NCBI RefSeq assembly: GCF_031877795.1
Contig: NC_133954.1
Span: forward strand, 10,507,466 to 10,571,465
Source of the DNA: Strix aluco
Taxonomy: Eukaryota; Chordata; Aves; Strigiformes; Strigidae
Direction: 5' to 3'
Length of the DNA: 64,000 nt
In this document: positions 1 to 22,828 of the stretch, one piece after another
Layout: every line of letters begins with the position of its first letter
Position numbering within the stretch: position 1 is the stretch's first letter
Notes under the pieces: generated by a model
The model's input: the letters and a program-made list of their open reading frames with translations, nothing else
What the model was told of the DNA's origin: nothing
Database searches by the model: none
Position numbers and translations under genes: made by a program

Positions 1-280
1 ACTTGTACAAGCCATATGACCTCACATGAATCCCCAAGGTGTACCTCTCCTCTCAGACTGAATTTAGGTGTTGCTACCTCCAGCTCGGTTTATCTCATTC
101 TCTTATCAGACCATAACTGCTATAATCTGATAGATTTTTGACTATGTGAGCCTTTGACCCAGCTTAGCAGAAGGAATTGGAACCTACTGCAGTCAGAACG
201 TCATGCTGTGGCCTGTGAGTGTCATTTGATGTTTTGTAAAATATCCAGAGCTGCTAGGCTGTATCACTCAGAGCCACCTT
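1..280 (-). other. SOST 3'-UTR / downstream flank
   Basis: Sequence following the SOST stop codon on the minus strand. No AATAAA is visible on that strand before the window edge, so the transcript end probably lies outside the window. Nothing else is recognisable. Confidence 0.5.
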
Positions 281-702
281 CTAATAAGCATTTTCTAACT
301 CATGCTGGTTAGATTTGCTGCTCCTGGCTCTGGAGAGACGGGGCTTCTTGTTCTTCTGAGGCCTGACAGTTTCCTTTCCAAAGTCCTTCAGCTCAGACTG
401 GTTGTGGTAGCGAGTGTAGCGCTTGCATTTGCAGGATGTGACAGCTCGGAATTTGTAAGTCCGAGTCTCTTCCTCGGGACAAGCCATCTGGATGCGCTGC
501 GTGCGAGTGTGAGCAGGAATGCAGCGATAATCCAGGGCATTCTGACGCCACCACTTCCCTCTACCAATAGAGTTGGGAAGGAGGTGTGAGGGGACACACT
601 GACCAGAGCAGACCAGTTCCTTGACAGGCTTGATGCTGCGGCAAGGCCCCTCTGTGACATAGCGTGTTGTTCGCAGTTCTCTGCAGCTAAAGTCGGAAGC
701 AT
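281..702 (-). CDS. SOST: SOST coding exon 2
   Basis: Encodes residues 74–213: the whole cystine knot, the heparin-binding basic loop and the basic tail, ending at TAG (281–283). The acceptor is tttaacag. Joining to exon 1 gives …[14 protein letters not shown]. Confidence 0.96.
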
Positions 703-3700
703 CTGTTAAACAACAAACACATTAATTACTGTTTTCTTCCCCATCATTAAGAAAGCACTTTTTTATTTCTGTAGCAGATATCTAGCTCAGAGCTAGATAC
801 AAGTGGGACATCTTGAACAGCAGATTTTGTAAGAGTATCTCCAAAGACTCAATCATGCAGCTTCTGAATATATTTGGCTACCCTAGCAATGAGACCCTTG
901 AATAACAGTGTACAAATTGATGAATAAAATCATTCTCTTGCCACTAGGTAAATTCCATGTCAGGGTTGTGCAGGTGGGCAGTGGAGCTTCTAAGGTGTAA
1001 CCCCAGCAGCAACGGTTACTTCATGGGAAATTTTGACGGAATTCTCTTGGCTTCATTTAACTGTGGGCAAAACCTTCCCCCATTGCTCTAATTTAACTCA
1101 GAGGTTGACTCCAGATTTAAATTCTTTTGCAACAAAGAAGGTATTCCTTAAGTGATTTTTAACTAGCATAATGTGTTCCAGGTTAGGGAAATAGCAGCTA
1201 ACAACAGTGCTAAGGAATTGCCACTCTTCAGGTGTTAGGTTTTCCAAGTTTACTGCTCTCTGTGAACATCCCACATGTCCCACATAATTTCCTTCAGACA
1301 GCTAGAGGCATCTTCTGGCTGATTAGAAACCTTACAGTGTTTTTTTCACCCCTTTTTCTTAATGGATAGCTATAGACAAATGAAACATTAGGAAACACAA
1401 GATTTTTTAGCATTAAGGATTTAGAAAAACTTTCCAATTGTAAACTTTTTCTGAAGGTGTCTCTTTTGCCACATGCTTGGCTAATTGACATGTTTGGAAG
1501 ACACAGAATTTGATTTATGAAGGTGTTAATCAAAAAACTTAATCCAGATAAATACATATTAATGTTCTTCTCTTAGTCAAAAGGATAGTTTTAACTCAGA
1601 AATGTTACTTGTGGTGGAAATCCTCAAAGATCAGCTTACAAATAGAAAGCTGTGTCTGTTAGGCTCATTCTCCTTGCTGTGCACAAGGTGGTTCCCTCGC
1701 TAGTACATCAAAAAAGAATTCTGACGCTGAGTCATTAGTGATATAACAATATTTGTACACACATTTTAATTTTTGTTTTTCCTGTGAGGTACAGAAACAT
1801 GATTTTTAGGGCTCAGGTTTACATTTATCAAAGTACAGCTAGCAAGATTTTATTTTTAAAAAGTTTTAAGGACTGCATTTATGTGAGCTTTATTTATTTA
1901 TCCTTGTCACAATGCTGTGACAAAAATGCTGACAACTGAACTCCATATGCACTTAGCCTAATCCTCCTAAGTTCCCTAAGCACTTAAGAAAATTACATCT
2001 ATGTAAAAAATAATGTTCCAAATTAGGTGTATTGTATCAGCATAGCACATAGGTAGATACAGTTAAATATACAGGCATTTGTCTCAGCTATATAGGTTTA
2101 TTTTCTGTGCATATATGTCCTGTATGTGTGCAGGTTCTACATACTGCAAAATGATCCATGGGCTGGTGCAACATCAAGTGTCCTGGGAAGGTCTGGCCAC
2201 CTTGGATCATCATTTTGATTCCTTGTGTTAAAGATGTTAAAATAAGTATGCAAGACCATTGTGTGTCTTGAATAACTCCAGTCTCCTCCACTCTCTTAAG
2301 CAAATGTCCTTTCCACTTCAAAAAATATGCACTTATCAGTGCGACAGATTCCCCCCAGTTGATGTCAGAGTAGTAAGTGGCTAAAAATTGAGGGTATTCA
2401 GATGTAACAACAAAACCAACCTGCCTTGACCTGGTGGTTGGTGGGGCTGCCTGTGAGAAGCAGAGTCCTCACCCTTTTAGGGATTTAAGACCCTTATAAA
2501 GTCACACTCTCAAAAACATTACTTCATTTTTAAAAATTTTAAAATATTGTTAATGCTGTGGTTTTAAACACCTTAACTGACAGCTGCAGCAGCAGAAAAA
2601 CACAATTCCCTTCCAGTTGTCCCCAGGAAAAAGAAGGCTAGCTTAGATCTGCAATGCACAATAGTGGAAACCGTAAGTTTGACTTGTTGCTATGTGCATT
2701 TGGTAGCCAAATGTGTCAGTCTGGAGGACCAGGTTCGCCCTATTTACCAGTAGAACACGTACTTAAAACTTTCTCTGTTCGGTGCTAAGTTCCCATCTTC
2801 CATCTCTCCTCACGAGGCTTGTGTTTTGCATCTTTGCTAACATTAGCCATTTGGCCAAATGCAGTGACAATATATTGTGAGGTATGTCAGTGCTGTTAAA
2901 GTAGCCAAACTGATTCTAAGAGTGCACACCTCTGCAAAATAAAGTTCCCTCCGATTCATTTGGACATGAATTCCCCTTGGGAGTGCTTTAACTGTTTGTA
3001 ACAGCTTTTTTGGCTGCCGGAATCTGGCTGAAATCTGACTGTTGGCAAAGGACAGTGAGCAGCACACTTCTCTCATCCAGCTGAATGCAACCTCCATGTT
3101 GCCATTTTTTGCTGTGTGATCTTAGACATCACTAGTGTGACTCTAAATATTAAGAATTTACATTGCTAATTCCACCATCAACCCATTGGCCCATCCTAAC
3201 ATCAGAGAAAGATGACTTGTGATATTTCCTCACAGTGCACAAAACACAGAGAAATTTAAGTAGTATCTTCTACAGGTTTTATGTATTGGAGTCCTGTCTG
3301 CAGAGAGCAGCTGGGCAGAATAGGAATGCATATTGTAGTACCTAAGGATTGTTCAATAGATAGACCACATTTTTCATTAGTAAACTCTGGTATATCTCTC
3401 CTAATGTTTACATTGATACCTCTTCAACAGTAGGTATAACTCCCTATCACTTACAGCATTAGGTCCACACCTAAAGGTTTTAATAAATAAGCATATATGA
3501 TAACAGGTATTCTTTTACAAACTGTCTATTAGGGTCCAAAACAGTAACGATGACGTTATTTTTCTTACCGTTAGGGTCTGGAGCTTGTTGTATGTGTCTT
3601 CCTCCATGCTTTGCCTGGTTCATTGTGTTGTTGTTGCTGAAAGTCTGCTCCATCGGTGTTTCTGTATTTTCAGTGATTTCAGGAATTATTTCTGTTGCAT

Positions 3701-3788
3701 CATTTTTAAACATCTGCCACCCTTCCACAGATCGAAATGCAATTTGTATTAAGACACATACAGAGCACACAGCCCAAGAGATCTGCAT
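281..3788 (-). CDS. SOST: Sclerostin (SOST), two exons
   Basis: Secreted cystine-knot antagonist of Wnt signalling that binds LRP5/6; made by osteocytes in known vertebrates. CDS = 3569–3788 joined to 281–702, 642 nt, 213 residues, the same length as human sclerostin. A hydrophobic signal peptide covers about residues 1–23, ending at VEG as in mammals. [11 protein letters not shown] follows, then an NNT glycosylation sequon. Eight cysteines of the knot are present (80, 94, 105, 109, 134, 148, 164, 166). The LRP-binding loop reads PNSIG at 116–120. The C-terminus is basic and ends ELENAY. The intron is 2866 bp and interrupts codon 74 in phase 1, with donor gtaag and acceptor tttaacag. The start is the only ATG that gives the signal peptide. 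Identity is based on recalled family sequence, and agreement runs the full length. Confidence 0.97.
703..3568 (-). other. SOST: SOST intron 1
   Basis: AT-rich intron without coding similarity or a recognisable transposon. It contains a 20-bp inverted repeat at 1904–1923. Small ORFs here (for example 2843–3097) have no features of real exons. Confidence 0.85.
1904..1923. repeat. Short palindrome TTGTCACA-N4-TGTGACAA
   Basis: A perfect 8-bp inverted repeat with a 4-nt spacer inside the SOST intron. The arms contain TGACA cores resembling MEIS/TGIF-type sites. No evidence of function. Confidence 0.7.
3569..3788 (-). CDS. SOST: SOST coding exon 1
   Basis: Encodes residues 1–74 (first base of codon 74): the signal peptide and the flexible N-terminal arm. 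The donor is ACG|gtaag. The open frame continues past the donor into the intron but loses similarity to sclerostin there. Confidence 0.95.
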
Positions 3789-3860
3789 GGTGGTAGCTCA
3801 CAGATTAGCTTTTCAGCACCCTGACAGTCTCAGATCCCAGGCAAAGGCACATTATTCCCC

Positions 3861-3870
3861 TTTTTAAAAT
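3861..3870 (-). promoter_or_regulatory. SOST: Candidate SOST TATA-like box
   Basis: On the minus strand the sequence reads ATTTTAAAAA, about 75 bp upstream of the SOST ATG. That would allow a short 5'-UTR of about 45–50 nt. There is no CpG island here, which fits a tissue-restricted TATA-type promoter. Position and sequence only; no transcript evidence. Confidence 0.4.
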
Positions 3871-4228
3871 CCTTTTTAGAACCAAGCCAGCCAATGACTA
3901 TACAAAGTGGGAAGGGCCAGACAACAACTCATTCATCTCAGCTTTTGTCAGTGTGAAATAAAATGGGTGTGTGGGGGTGGGTTAGTGACAATATTCTACA
4001 ACTTCTATGTAAAAACTTCTCATATGCGCTTCATTTTTGAGCCTGGAAACAATGGTGATTGACAAGACTAGGATGAATTGCAACATGACAAGTCTTTCTG
4101 CAGTTTTTTCTAACAATCGTATTATTAAAACCTGCTTTTACCTCCGTATTTGAATCTTTGGCTATTGTCTTTTCCAAAGGTTTTTCAGACTTTTTATTTT
4201 TACTGTTGTTCTTCCTTCCCTGTCCCAT

Positions 4229-4230
<2 letters not shown>

Positions 4231-4264
<34 letters not shown>
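4231..4264. repeat. Poly-C homopolymer (34 nt)
   Basis: An uninterrupted run of 34 C, followed by G and CCCC, in the SOST upstream region. It produces spurious poly-Pro and poly-Gly ORFs on the two strands. The exact length may be uncertain in the assembly. Confidence 0.95.
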
Positions 4265-4265
<1 letters not shown>

Positions 4266-7200
4266 CCCCAGTATAAAGTAAGCAAATCTAGAAACTGTAG
4301 CTCAGTAGTTATGCTTTTCACTCTGCAGGCAAATGTTTGGGGGGGTGGTGGTGTGGGTGTGTAGCATTTTTTTTCTTTACAAAACAAGAAGCTCTACATT
4401 TTGTTTTGCAAATGTGCTGGAAGAAAGAGGAAATAGCTTCTTTTCAAAATTAGAAGTTGTTTTGTTTAGTTTTCCTTAAAAAATAGGCTACTTGGCATAT
4501 GTTAGCTAGGGTAAACAGCCAGAATTTTGTACATCATGCTTTTTGATGTGCTCTTTCTCACATTTTTATCACTTAAAAAAAAAAAAGCATTTGCTTTAAA
4601 TTCATTGGATACTACTGCTGATATTCTGTGCAATTGCTGGATATAGGAGATTTGCTTATTTTAAACATGGAACATGACCAGACTGATTTTCATTCATGAT
4701 GCAACCAACAAAAAGAGAATTGATGACCTTATGTGTAGGGCACCTATGCCGAAGATGTATTCACGTGTCATGTTTTAAAATCTCATCTATGGTATTCTTC
4801 TTCCTTGCAAAAATAAGATGATAGTGGTGATAGTTGCATAATTTCTGTCTCAAGACCACATACAATTTCAAGTTATTTGCAAATGATGTCAGGCTAAATA
4901 CATTAATCGGAAAGCATCTTGGGTTTTAGTAAGGTTAGATACTACACTGAGCTCATCATAGCTACTGAAAGCAAAATGTTTGCTTGAAGTGGTAGAGGGT
5001 AGAGTGCAGCCATGTGCAATGTTTGTTGCATACATTTTCATGAAAATATTTCATGTAGAAGAGATTCAAAAGTTTTTCACTGTCTGACTTTTCCCTACTA
5101 CTGTAAGATAAGACTTATTACCTAAGGCTTGCATTCCATTGTGACAATTCCCCTGACCTAGCATGGAAAACAGGTGTCACCAAATTTAAAGTGGAGGTGT
5201 AGTCTCCCTTGGTGTGACCTTGATGATAAATAACAGATTTAAACAACAGCAGTGATCTGAGCACATTTCACCTCTTCAGCCTTACACATACACAGAGACA
5301 CCCACAGCAGATGCACTAGCAGTACTGAGTTTGATGAGCTTTAGCATACCTGCCTCTGTACAATGCTCCCTTCCTAAAATAATAGCATCTGAAATATAGT
5401 GACATGCTTTTTCTTCTACCCTTTCGCTCTGCCCCAAATTATAGATTAGCATTTTCAGAAGAGCCCTCCTTTCCAAATATCCCAAAGAATCTCTAAAAGC
5501 AATCCTGCATTGTGTTGCATACAACTCTGTGCCCTTGCTGTCTGTTCCCCTTCCTCCTTTCCTCATCTTATGCATCCTACCATCTCAGAAATGACTCTGT
5601 TTTTATGGAGGGATACAACATCCTATTTTCTTTTTACAAGAATTTTTTTTTTTTCCTCCACAGCCAGTCAGGATATCATTCTGTAATACAGGCTGTTGTC
5701 ACATAATTTGCCTCAGATGTGCTGATTCCCTTTTCCCTATAATCACAATCAGCAGCAGCAGCACTGATTATCTTTCATTAATAACCGCCTCCTTTGCTCA
5801 AAGCAGTTAATGACAATCTCAGAAATACAGGAAACCCAAACACTCAGCCATTGCAAACGTTTTTCAAAGCATAATTTTCTCACTTATGAGTAAGTCTATT
5901 TTGGGCTTAGAGCTGCAGGTGAAATCTATTCAACAGAAAGTGATACACAGCTTCACAGGGGCATCGCATGATTGCCCACCAAATAAAAAGGATTCTGAAG
6001 AAAAGACAGACACCAGCTTAGAAAGCTGTGGAACCACTTTCATTGCAGATTTTGGTTGGTTGGTTTGAGGTTTATTTTTTTTCCTTCAAAGAACAGGCTA
6101 GACTACCATGATCAAGCTGTACTTAGACATGGTCTGGGCTGCAGCCCCCCACAAGCGATTGATTTTTGTACTGTTATTTAAGCACAGATCAAAAAAAAGG
6201 ACATTTAGAGGATGCTTCTAGAATGAACCCTCACCCACCAGGGTGGAATTGAGCTTGGATCCTCTATATTCAGAAGTGGGATGCTATTTCCTGAGCTGAC
6301 AAAACACCACCCTTAGCCATGCTAAGAAGGAGTCAGACATATTAGGGAAGCAGGTACAAGGAGTAAATTGGCATCGTATATTTAGCTAGAATCCGCTGCT
6401 GCTGCTTTCTGGACTCAGACTTCTGTCTGATGTGCTTGCATGGCAGTGCTGTACTATGAAGGCATGTACATAAATCCAGTTTCTGAAATCAGTTCTGTCA
6501 CTTGTACCTTCTGGTGCTCACTGTGCACCCCCCTCTGCCCACACCTGGGCCAAGCGGTGTTCTTTTAGCTATCCAGGCCTTAAAATATACATGTGAAATT
6601 TAAGCTTATTTGGACAATGGCTTGTAATATACACACTGCCCAGGAATTCAGTTTCTGACACATTCAAGAACTTGTTAGCTTCTAAAACAGTTCTTTTTCT
6701 AAGATGCTGCTAAGCCACCCTTGCCCAAGCAACTTTTTATCTGTCTCCTAAGAATTTTGCTGAGTCACAAACTACCTTATGAATATATCAGTCTGAATCC
6801 TACGATGTGATCTTCAAGTAGCCAAGAATAAATGGAATGTTAGTATTCTCCCACAAGAGACCAGCAAAGGCACTGATAAATCATTCTGGTGGCTTGCCTT
6901 TTTCGGTTATAAGACAAGAATACATTAGATTCACACAATAGCATTGTTCAGGGATGGAATGATGACTATCTAGTGAAGAATAACAAGCCTACAGCTCCAT
7001 CTGGTGAGTCAGCTAGCCAGCGACCTTGGCATAATGGAATGAAAATAAAAGTAACGCAACACTTAACTGATTTCCAGGATTTATTTGCAGAATAGAAGAA
7101 ATGAATAGGACACTAATTCTCACGAACAGATCCTTAGAAGATACCTCTCAGGCCTGTTCTCTTTTCGTTTTTACTTGTTGGCCAAGCCCAGGAAGTAATT

Positions 7201-7354
7201 TTAGAAGAAACCTCTGTGCTATACTTAGTGAGATTCCATTAAATAGTCCCTCTGTGCTAAAAACGTTATAGTAAACTAGCAGAACTAATCTAAAAAAAGA
7301 AGGGAAAAAATCCTGCTTCTAGTTCTAGCATCAGAGATTTAATTAGTTCTAGAC

Positions 7355-7430
7355 ACAGAAGAGAGCTCAATGAAAATATTTAAATTATGAAAACAGAAGA
7401 CAGCTCAATGAAAATATGTAACTGATGAAA
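7355..7430. repeat. 38-bp tandem duplication, two copies
   Basis: Copy 1 (7355–7392) and copy 2 (7393–7430) both begin ACAGAAGA and share AGCTCAATGAAAATAT and ATGAAAAC, with several substitutions. The period is 38 bp. Confidence 0.85.
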
Positions 7431-8554
7431 ACAAACACTGCAGATATCCTTTCTGCTGTTCTCCTTTGCTCAGCAGGAGGAAGATGTATTTGATAAAAGT
7501 TTGTTTTTCAACTCAAAGAGCATGTGGTGTTCTTATACACAGTGCTTTTCATCATCAAAGCCTTTTATGAAAATTAATTAATTCTCACATCACCAAGAGA
7601 GGTAAGCCAGGCATACTCATGTTGTAGGAGAAAAACATGTCCAATACTAACACAGGTTCAACATCCAAAAATGGAATTACAATACAACATATTGTGGCTG
7701 CTAGTCCTGCATTTGGATGCAATTAAATCTAAGTTTGAAATAACTTCATGAAATGTTCACTTTTCAGCAGTGACATATAGCAACATTCTCTCATGAAGTA
7801 TTTTCTGGCAGTAGGTATGGTTCAGAGTAGCATGTTAGATAGAACACTTGTTGTCAACATTGTAGCCTCAGCTGAAGGACCAAAGGATGAAAAAAGTGCT
7901 CAGAAAACATTATTTTTGCTTTTAATGTTAATTTTTAGTTAGAAACTTCTCTCCTGTGCTTATGCAACAGCTGAGAAAGATTTAGTTCAGCATGAGTAGA
8001 AGGTGAATTTTACGTATATCATTTTATCTATCTGGACTTTCTTCTTTGTTCCTTGCTATAAAATGCTAATAGATTCTTGCCTCTACTCTTCCACCCTCTC
8101 CAACTTCATTAACTCTTAAGTACAAAAACCCCAAGCTATTGCTTTTTCTTTCACTGGGCTGGATTTGACACAGTAGATATCTTTGTTCTATGATAGATGC
8201 ATATTTTACAGAGACCCCATCCCTTCTCCAGAGTGTTACCGACACAAAAAGTACCACACTGCTATTCAGGATAAGTATATTAATGTAAATTGAGATCACA
8301 CTGTTTTAGCTATAACCAGTAGGTTTCAACTCCAAAAATGTAGTGTTGCTATGTGCAACAGATAGTTGTTTTAAAAAATATCTTCCCCAATTAGCATGCT
8401 TGTAAGGATCATCTCACAGCAAAGGGCAGGTGCGCAGTCATTTCAGAGGAATAAAAAAATACTTTCTCAATTTCATATTACATGGAAATAAAGCTCTCAT
8501 TCCTGTTTTTATACAATCTGTCCTTCTACAATCAGAAAGAGAAATTTAGATAAA

Positions 8555-8589
8555 TAATCCATAATGATACAGCATATCATTATGGATTA
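8555..8589. repeat. Perfect inverted repeat (15-bp arms, 5-nt loop)
   Basis: The left arm TAATCCATAATGATA (8555–8569) and right arm TATCATTATGGATTA (8575–8589) are exact reverse complements around the loop CAGCA. The ends are facing TAATCC/GGATTA half-sites, which Bicoid-type homeodomains (OTX, PITX, GSC) recognise. Confidence 0.9.
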
Positions 8590-10938
8590 GAGGCATACAA
8601 CCTCTTCTTGGCCAGCTAAAACAGGCAGAGGAATTTGCAACATTACTGTACTTAAACAGCAAGATAAAAGAGGAAGGGTACGATCCATTAATGGAGCAGT
8701 GGTCTGACATTCTAACTATTTTTAGCCTACTCTAAAAGCAGAGCTAGGTTTCATTACTGAATCACCCATCGGTAACTCGAAATCGGATCTACCGTCTTAG
8801 AGCTCAATTTTAAAAATCAGTACTGTCTTATTTATTCCTCTCCACCTTCATATTACAAAATGTTTGTTAAATCAGTTTTGTTATACTGAGATAAATAGGC
8901 CAGAGTACTGCTGAAGTTACCACTAGAAGTGAGCAGTGTCCTATGAATTAAAAGAACATCTTGAATTTAAGAACAAATTACCATAAGGTAAAGAGGCTCA
9001 ATTTTAGTAAACCATTCTAGTTTTAATCTGACAACTATTAGCCTTCTTACAATCTATGGAAGAGCAACAAAAATCCAATGCCTAATGGTTTCTTGGCTCT
9101 TTAATGGACTGGAATTTTTGACTTTTCTAAGCAACAGGTCAAAGAAAAGTGCATGCATATCAATCTCCATCTTTTTTAAAATGTAGTGCAGATAGGTATT
9201 ATGAATATATGGTGTGAGACAAGACAGAAAAAAAAATCTCTCCCCATAGTAAAAATTTTAAAAAGGACAATTTCTAAATAAGACTGCGGTATGAAAAAGT
9301 CAGTATAGTAGAAAAGATAAGGCCAGTATTCCTACTCCCCAAGCTACACAGCATGAAATTAGTAACTAGAATTTTGAAGCAGTTCATTTAATACTGATAT
9401 AATGGAAGAAAGCAAACATGCATGTAATTAGCCAATGAAAATGACTACTGCTCATTATTACTGAAGCATCCTGATTCAAAACAAGCACTAGATACTGACT
9501 GACTGTAGGGAGGTGAAAGGAAACACTATGTAGTGTTCCTCAGTTGTCCCTTTAAAGGACACAAAAGTGAAAAGGCTACTTGATTTGGCAGTTTCCATCC
9601 TGTGCAAGGAAACAGAAATAAGCCTGGTCTTCAACCAGAATAATCGCCTCTGGAGTTTAATTTCAAGAAAGTTATCTAGCTGTACAGAACTCCCCCCTGC
9701 CACTCCCACCCCCTGATACCACACAACCCAAACAACAAGAAGTAAAACAATGTACATCCTTTGTGATTTTTGATTAGTGAACTGAATATACAAAACTAGA
9801 TCTGGGCTTACATGTGTTACTAACACAACAGTGTTTCTGTTTAAAATAGCGTTAAGATTTTCAATCTAAAACTACATTAAAGCACGGATAAAAAGGGAAA
9901 ACATACATCTCAGGTTCTGTTAGTTTAACCAACAATTCAGAGTTTGCAGTGGGAGATGCTTTGTGTTAATACAGTGCTATAACTCACAGGTACACATTTA
10001 CACACTGTCAGGCATACTGGAAACAACGTGCTCTCTCCCAGCATTGCAATGACTCATTTCATTTGTACGTCAAATCAAGATGTCATTTATTTTAATAGAA
10101 AGGAAATGTTTCCTATTCCATGTGGTATGTAACAATGCTAATTTCTATTTGACGATACCAGGCAAGCAATCCAAGAACTCGAGTGTACTTTTGCAAACTG
10201 CTTTGTAAGCACACCTGTGCTGGCCTACTGGAAGTAATCTGCATATGTGCTCATTCCATTTTATGTTGATAAACAGTGATAGTAAAGAAGGGAGAGAGAT
10301 ACTGTAATTCAGTGCAAGCCTTGGGAGCCATTACGTTCTGATACTTAGGACTTTATCATACATCTAGTACAAGCACTCCTAAATTTAGACATGATTTCTT
10401 CCTTTCTCAAGTTTTTTCCTCAACATTTGCTGTTGACATTTTTTTCTAGTATGACTTCAAAACAAAAATAAAGGAGCATTTAGTATCAGACTATTTCATG
10501 TCAATCGCAACAGCAAGAGGTACGAATATTCTTGAAAACAGTGTGCATCAAGATTGGGCTCTGAATGGCTTTACTACCTCACACTGTGTATTGTATAAAT
10601 CCACTAAACACAACACTGCATACACTTCATTTTACAAGCGAGTGCATCTGTGCATTTGCATATATGCTTCTCCATTCCTTGAAGCTCCTACACTCAAACT
10701 TTAGGCACCTGTGTGCATGAAGAAGCAGCTTTAGAAATTACAGTACTTCAATTAAGAGTGAGTGAAGAGATGTGTTGGGGCTCTCAGAAAATGGTGCTCT
10801 GGTGGGATACAAGACAAGGCTTAAATGAATCATACTCAATGTCAGTGCAAACCACATATGCTACAGAGTCTGCAGGGGGCTCTGAAATACATGTGAAGAC
10901 AGCTTTTATCACTGGAGTTACCCCTCTAAAAACATCTC

Positions 10939-10944
10939 TTTATT
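10939..10944 (-). terminator. DUSP3: Candidate DUSP3 polyadenylation signal AATAAA
   Basis: On the minus strand AATAAA lies about 210 bp after the DUSP3 stop codon, so it could end a short 3'-UTR. Mammalian DUSP3 has a much longer 3'-UTR, and more distal signals lie towards 8.8 kb and 7.1 kb. Confidence 0.4.
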
Positions 10945-11152
10945 GCAACAGCTCCAAACAGTGACACAATTTTGTGTCATCTTGAAAGACAGACCCAGAA
11001 TTCAAGAAAGATGCTATCAATAGACAAGAGCAGGAATTCTGTCTCTCTCACGTTATGTGATTTAGCTTGGTGGTTGGGGTTTGGGAATCTAAAGCGCCTA
11101 AGATGTCCTCTGATGGTTTGAGAAACTTCAAAAAATACTATGGTGCTCTGTT

Positions 11153-22711
<11,559 letters not shown>

Positions 22712-22763
22712 TCAGCCCGGCAGCATCGGCCGCGGGCCGCTCTGGGCCCGTGCAGCGCGGGGG

Positions 22764-22828
22764 ATGGACGCTGCGGGCCTCACGCTGAAGCTGCTTCTGC
22801 TCGGAGACAGCGCTGTGGGGAAGTCCAG
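22764..22828 (+). CDS. RAB18L: RAB18-like coding exon 1
   Basis: Encodes residues 1–22 ([20 protein letters not shown]…). The ATG is chosen by alignment with the RAB18 start. The frame is open upstream, with in-frame ATGs at 22647 and 22527. The donor is CCAG|gtgcgg. Confidence 0.88.

Larger units (their letters stand above)
3789..11152. other. SOST–DUSP3 intergenic region, including the distal DUSP3 3' flank
   Basis: No gene recognised. The region holds a 34-nt C homopolymer (4231–4264), a 38-bp two-copy tandem duplication (7355–7430), a perfect 15-bp-arm hairpin (8555–8589) and a homeobox-site-rich stretch near 5730–5830. The right end probably includes DUSP3 3'-UTR sequence. Confidence 0.7.

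Noticed and set aside
302-702. Plus-strand ORF at 302–589 and a second minus-frame ORF at 388–702
   Set aside because: Both are shadows of SOST exon 2 in other frames.
4031-4387. Poly-Gly and poly-Pro ORFs on opposite strands
   Set aside because: They exist only because of the 34-nt C homopolymer.
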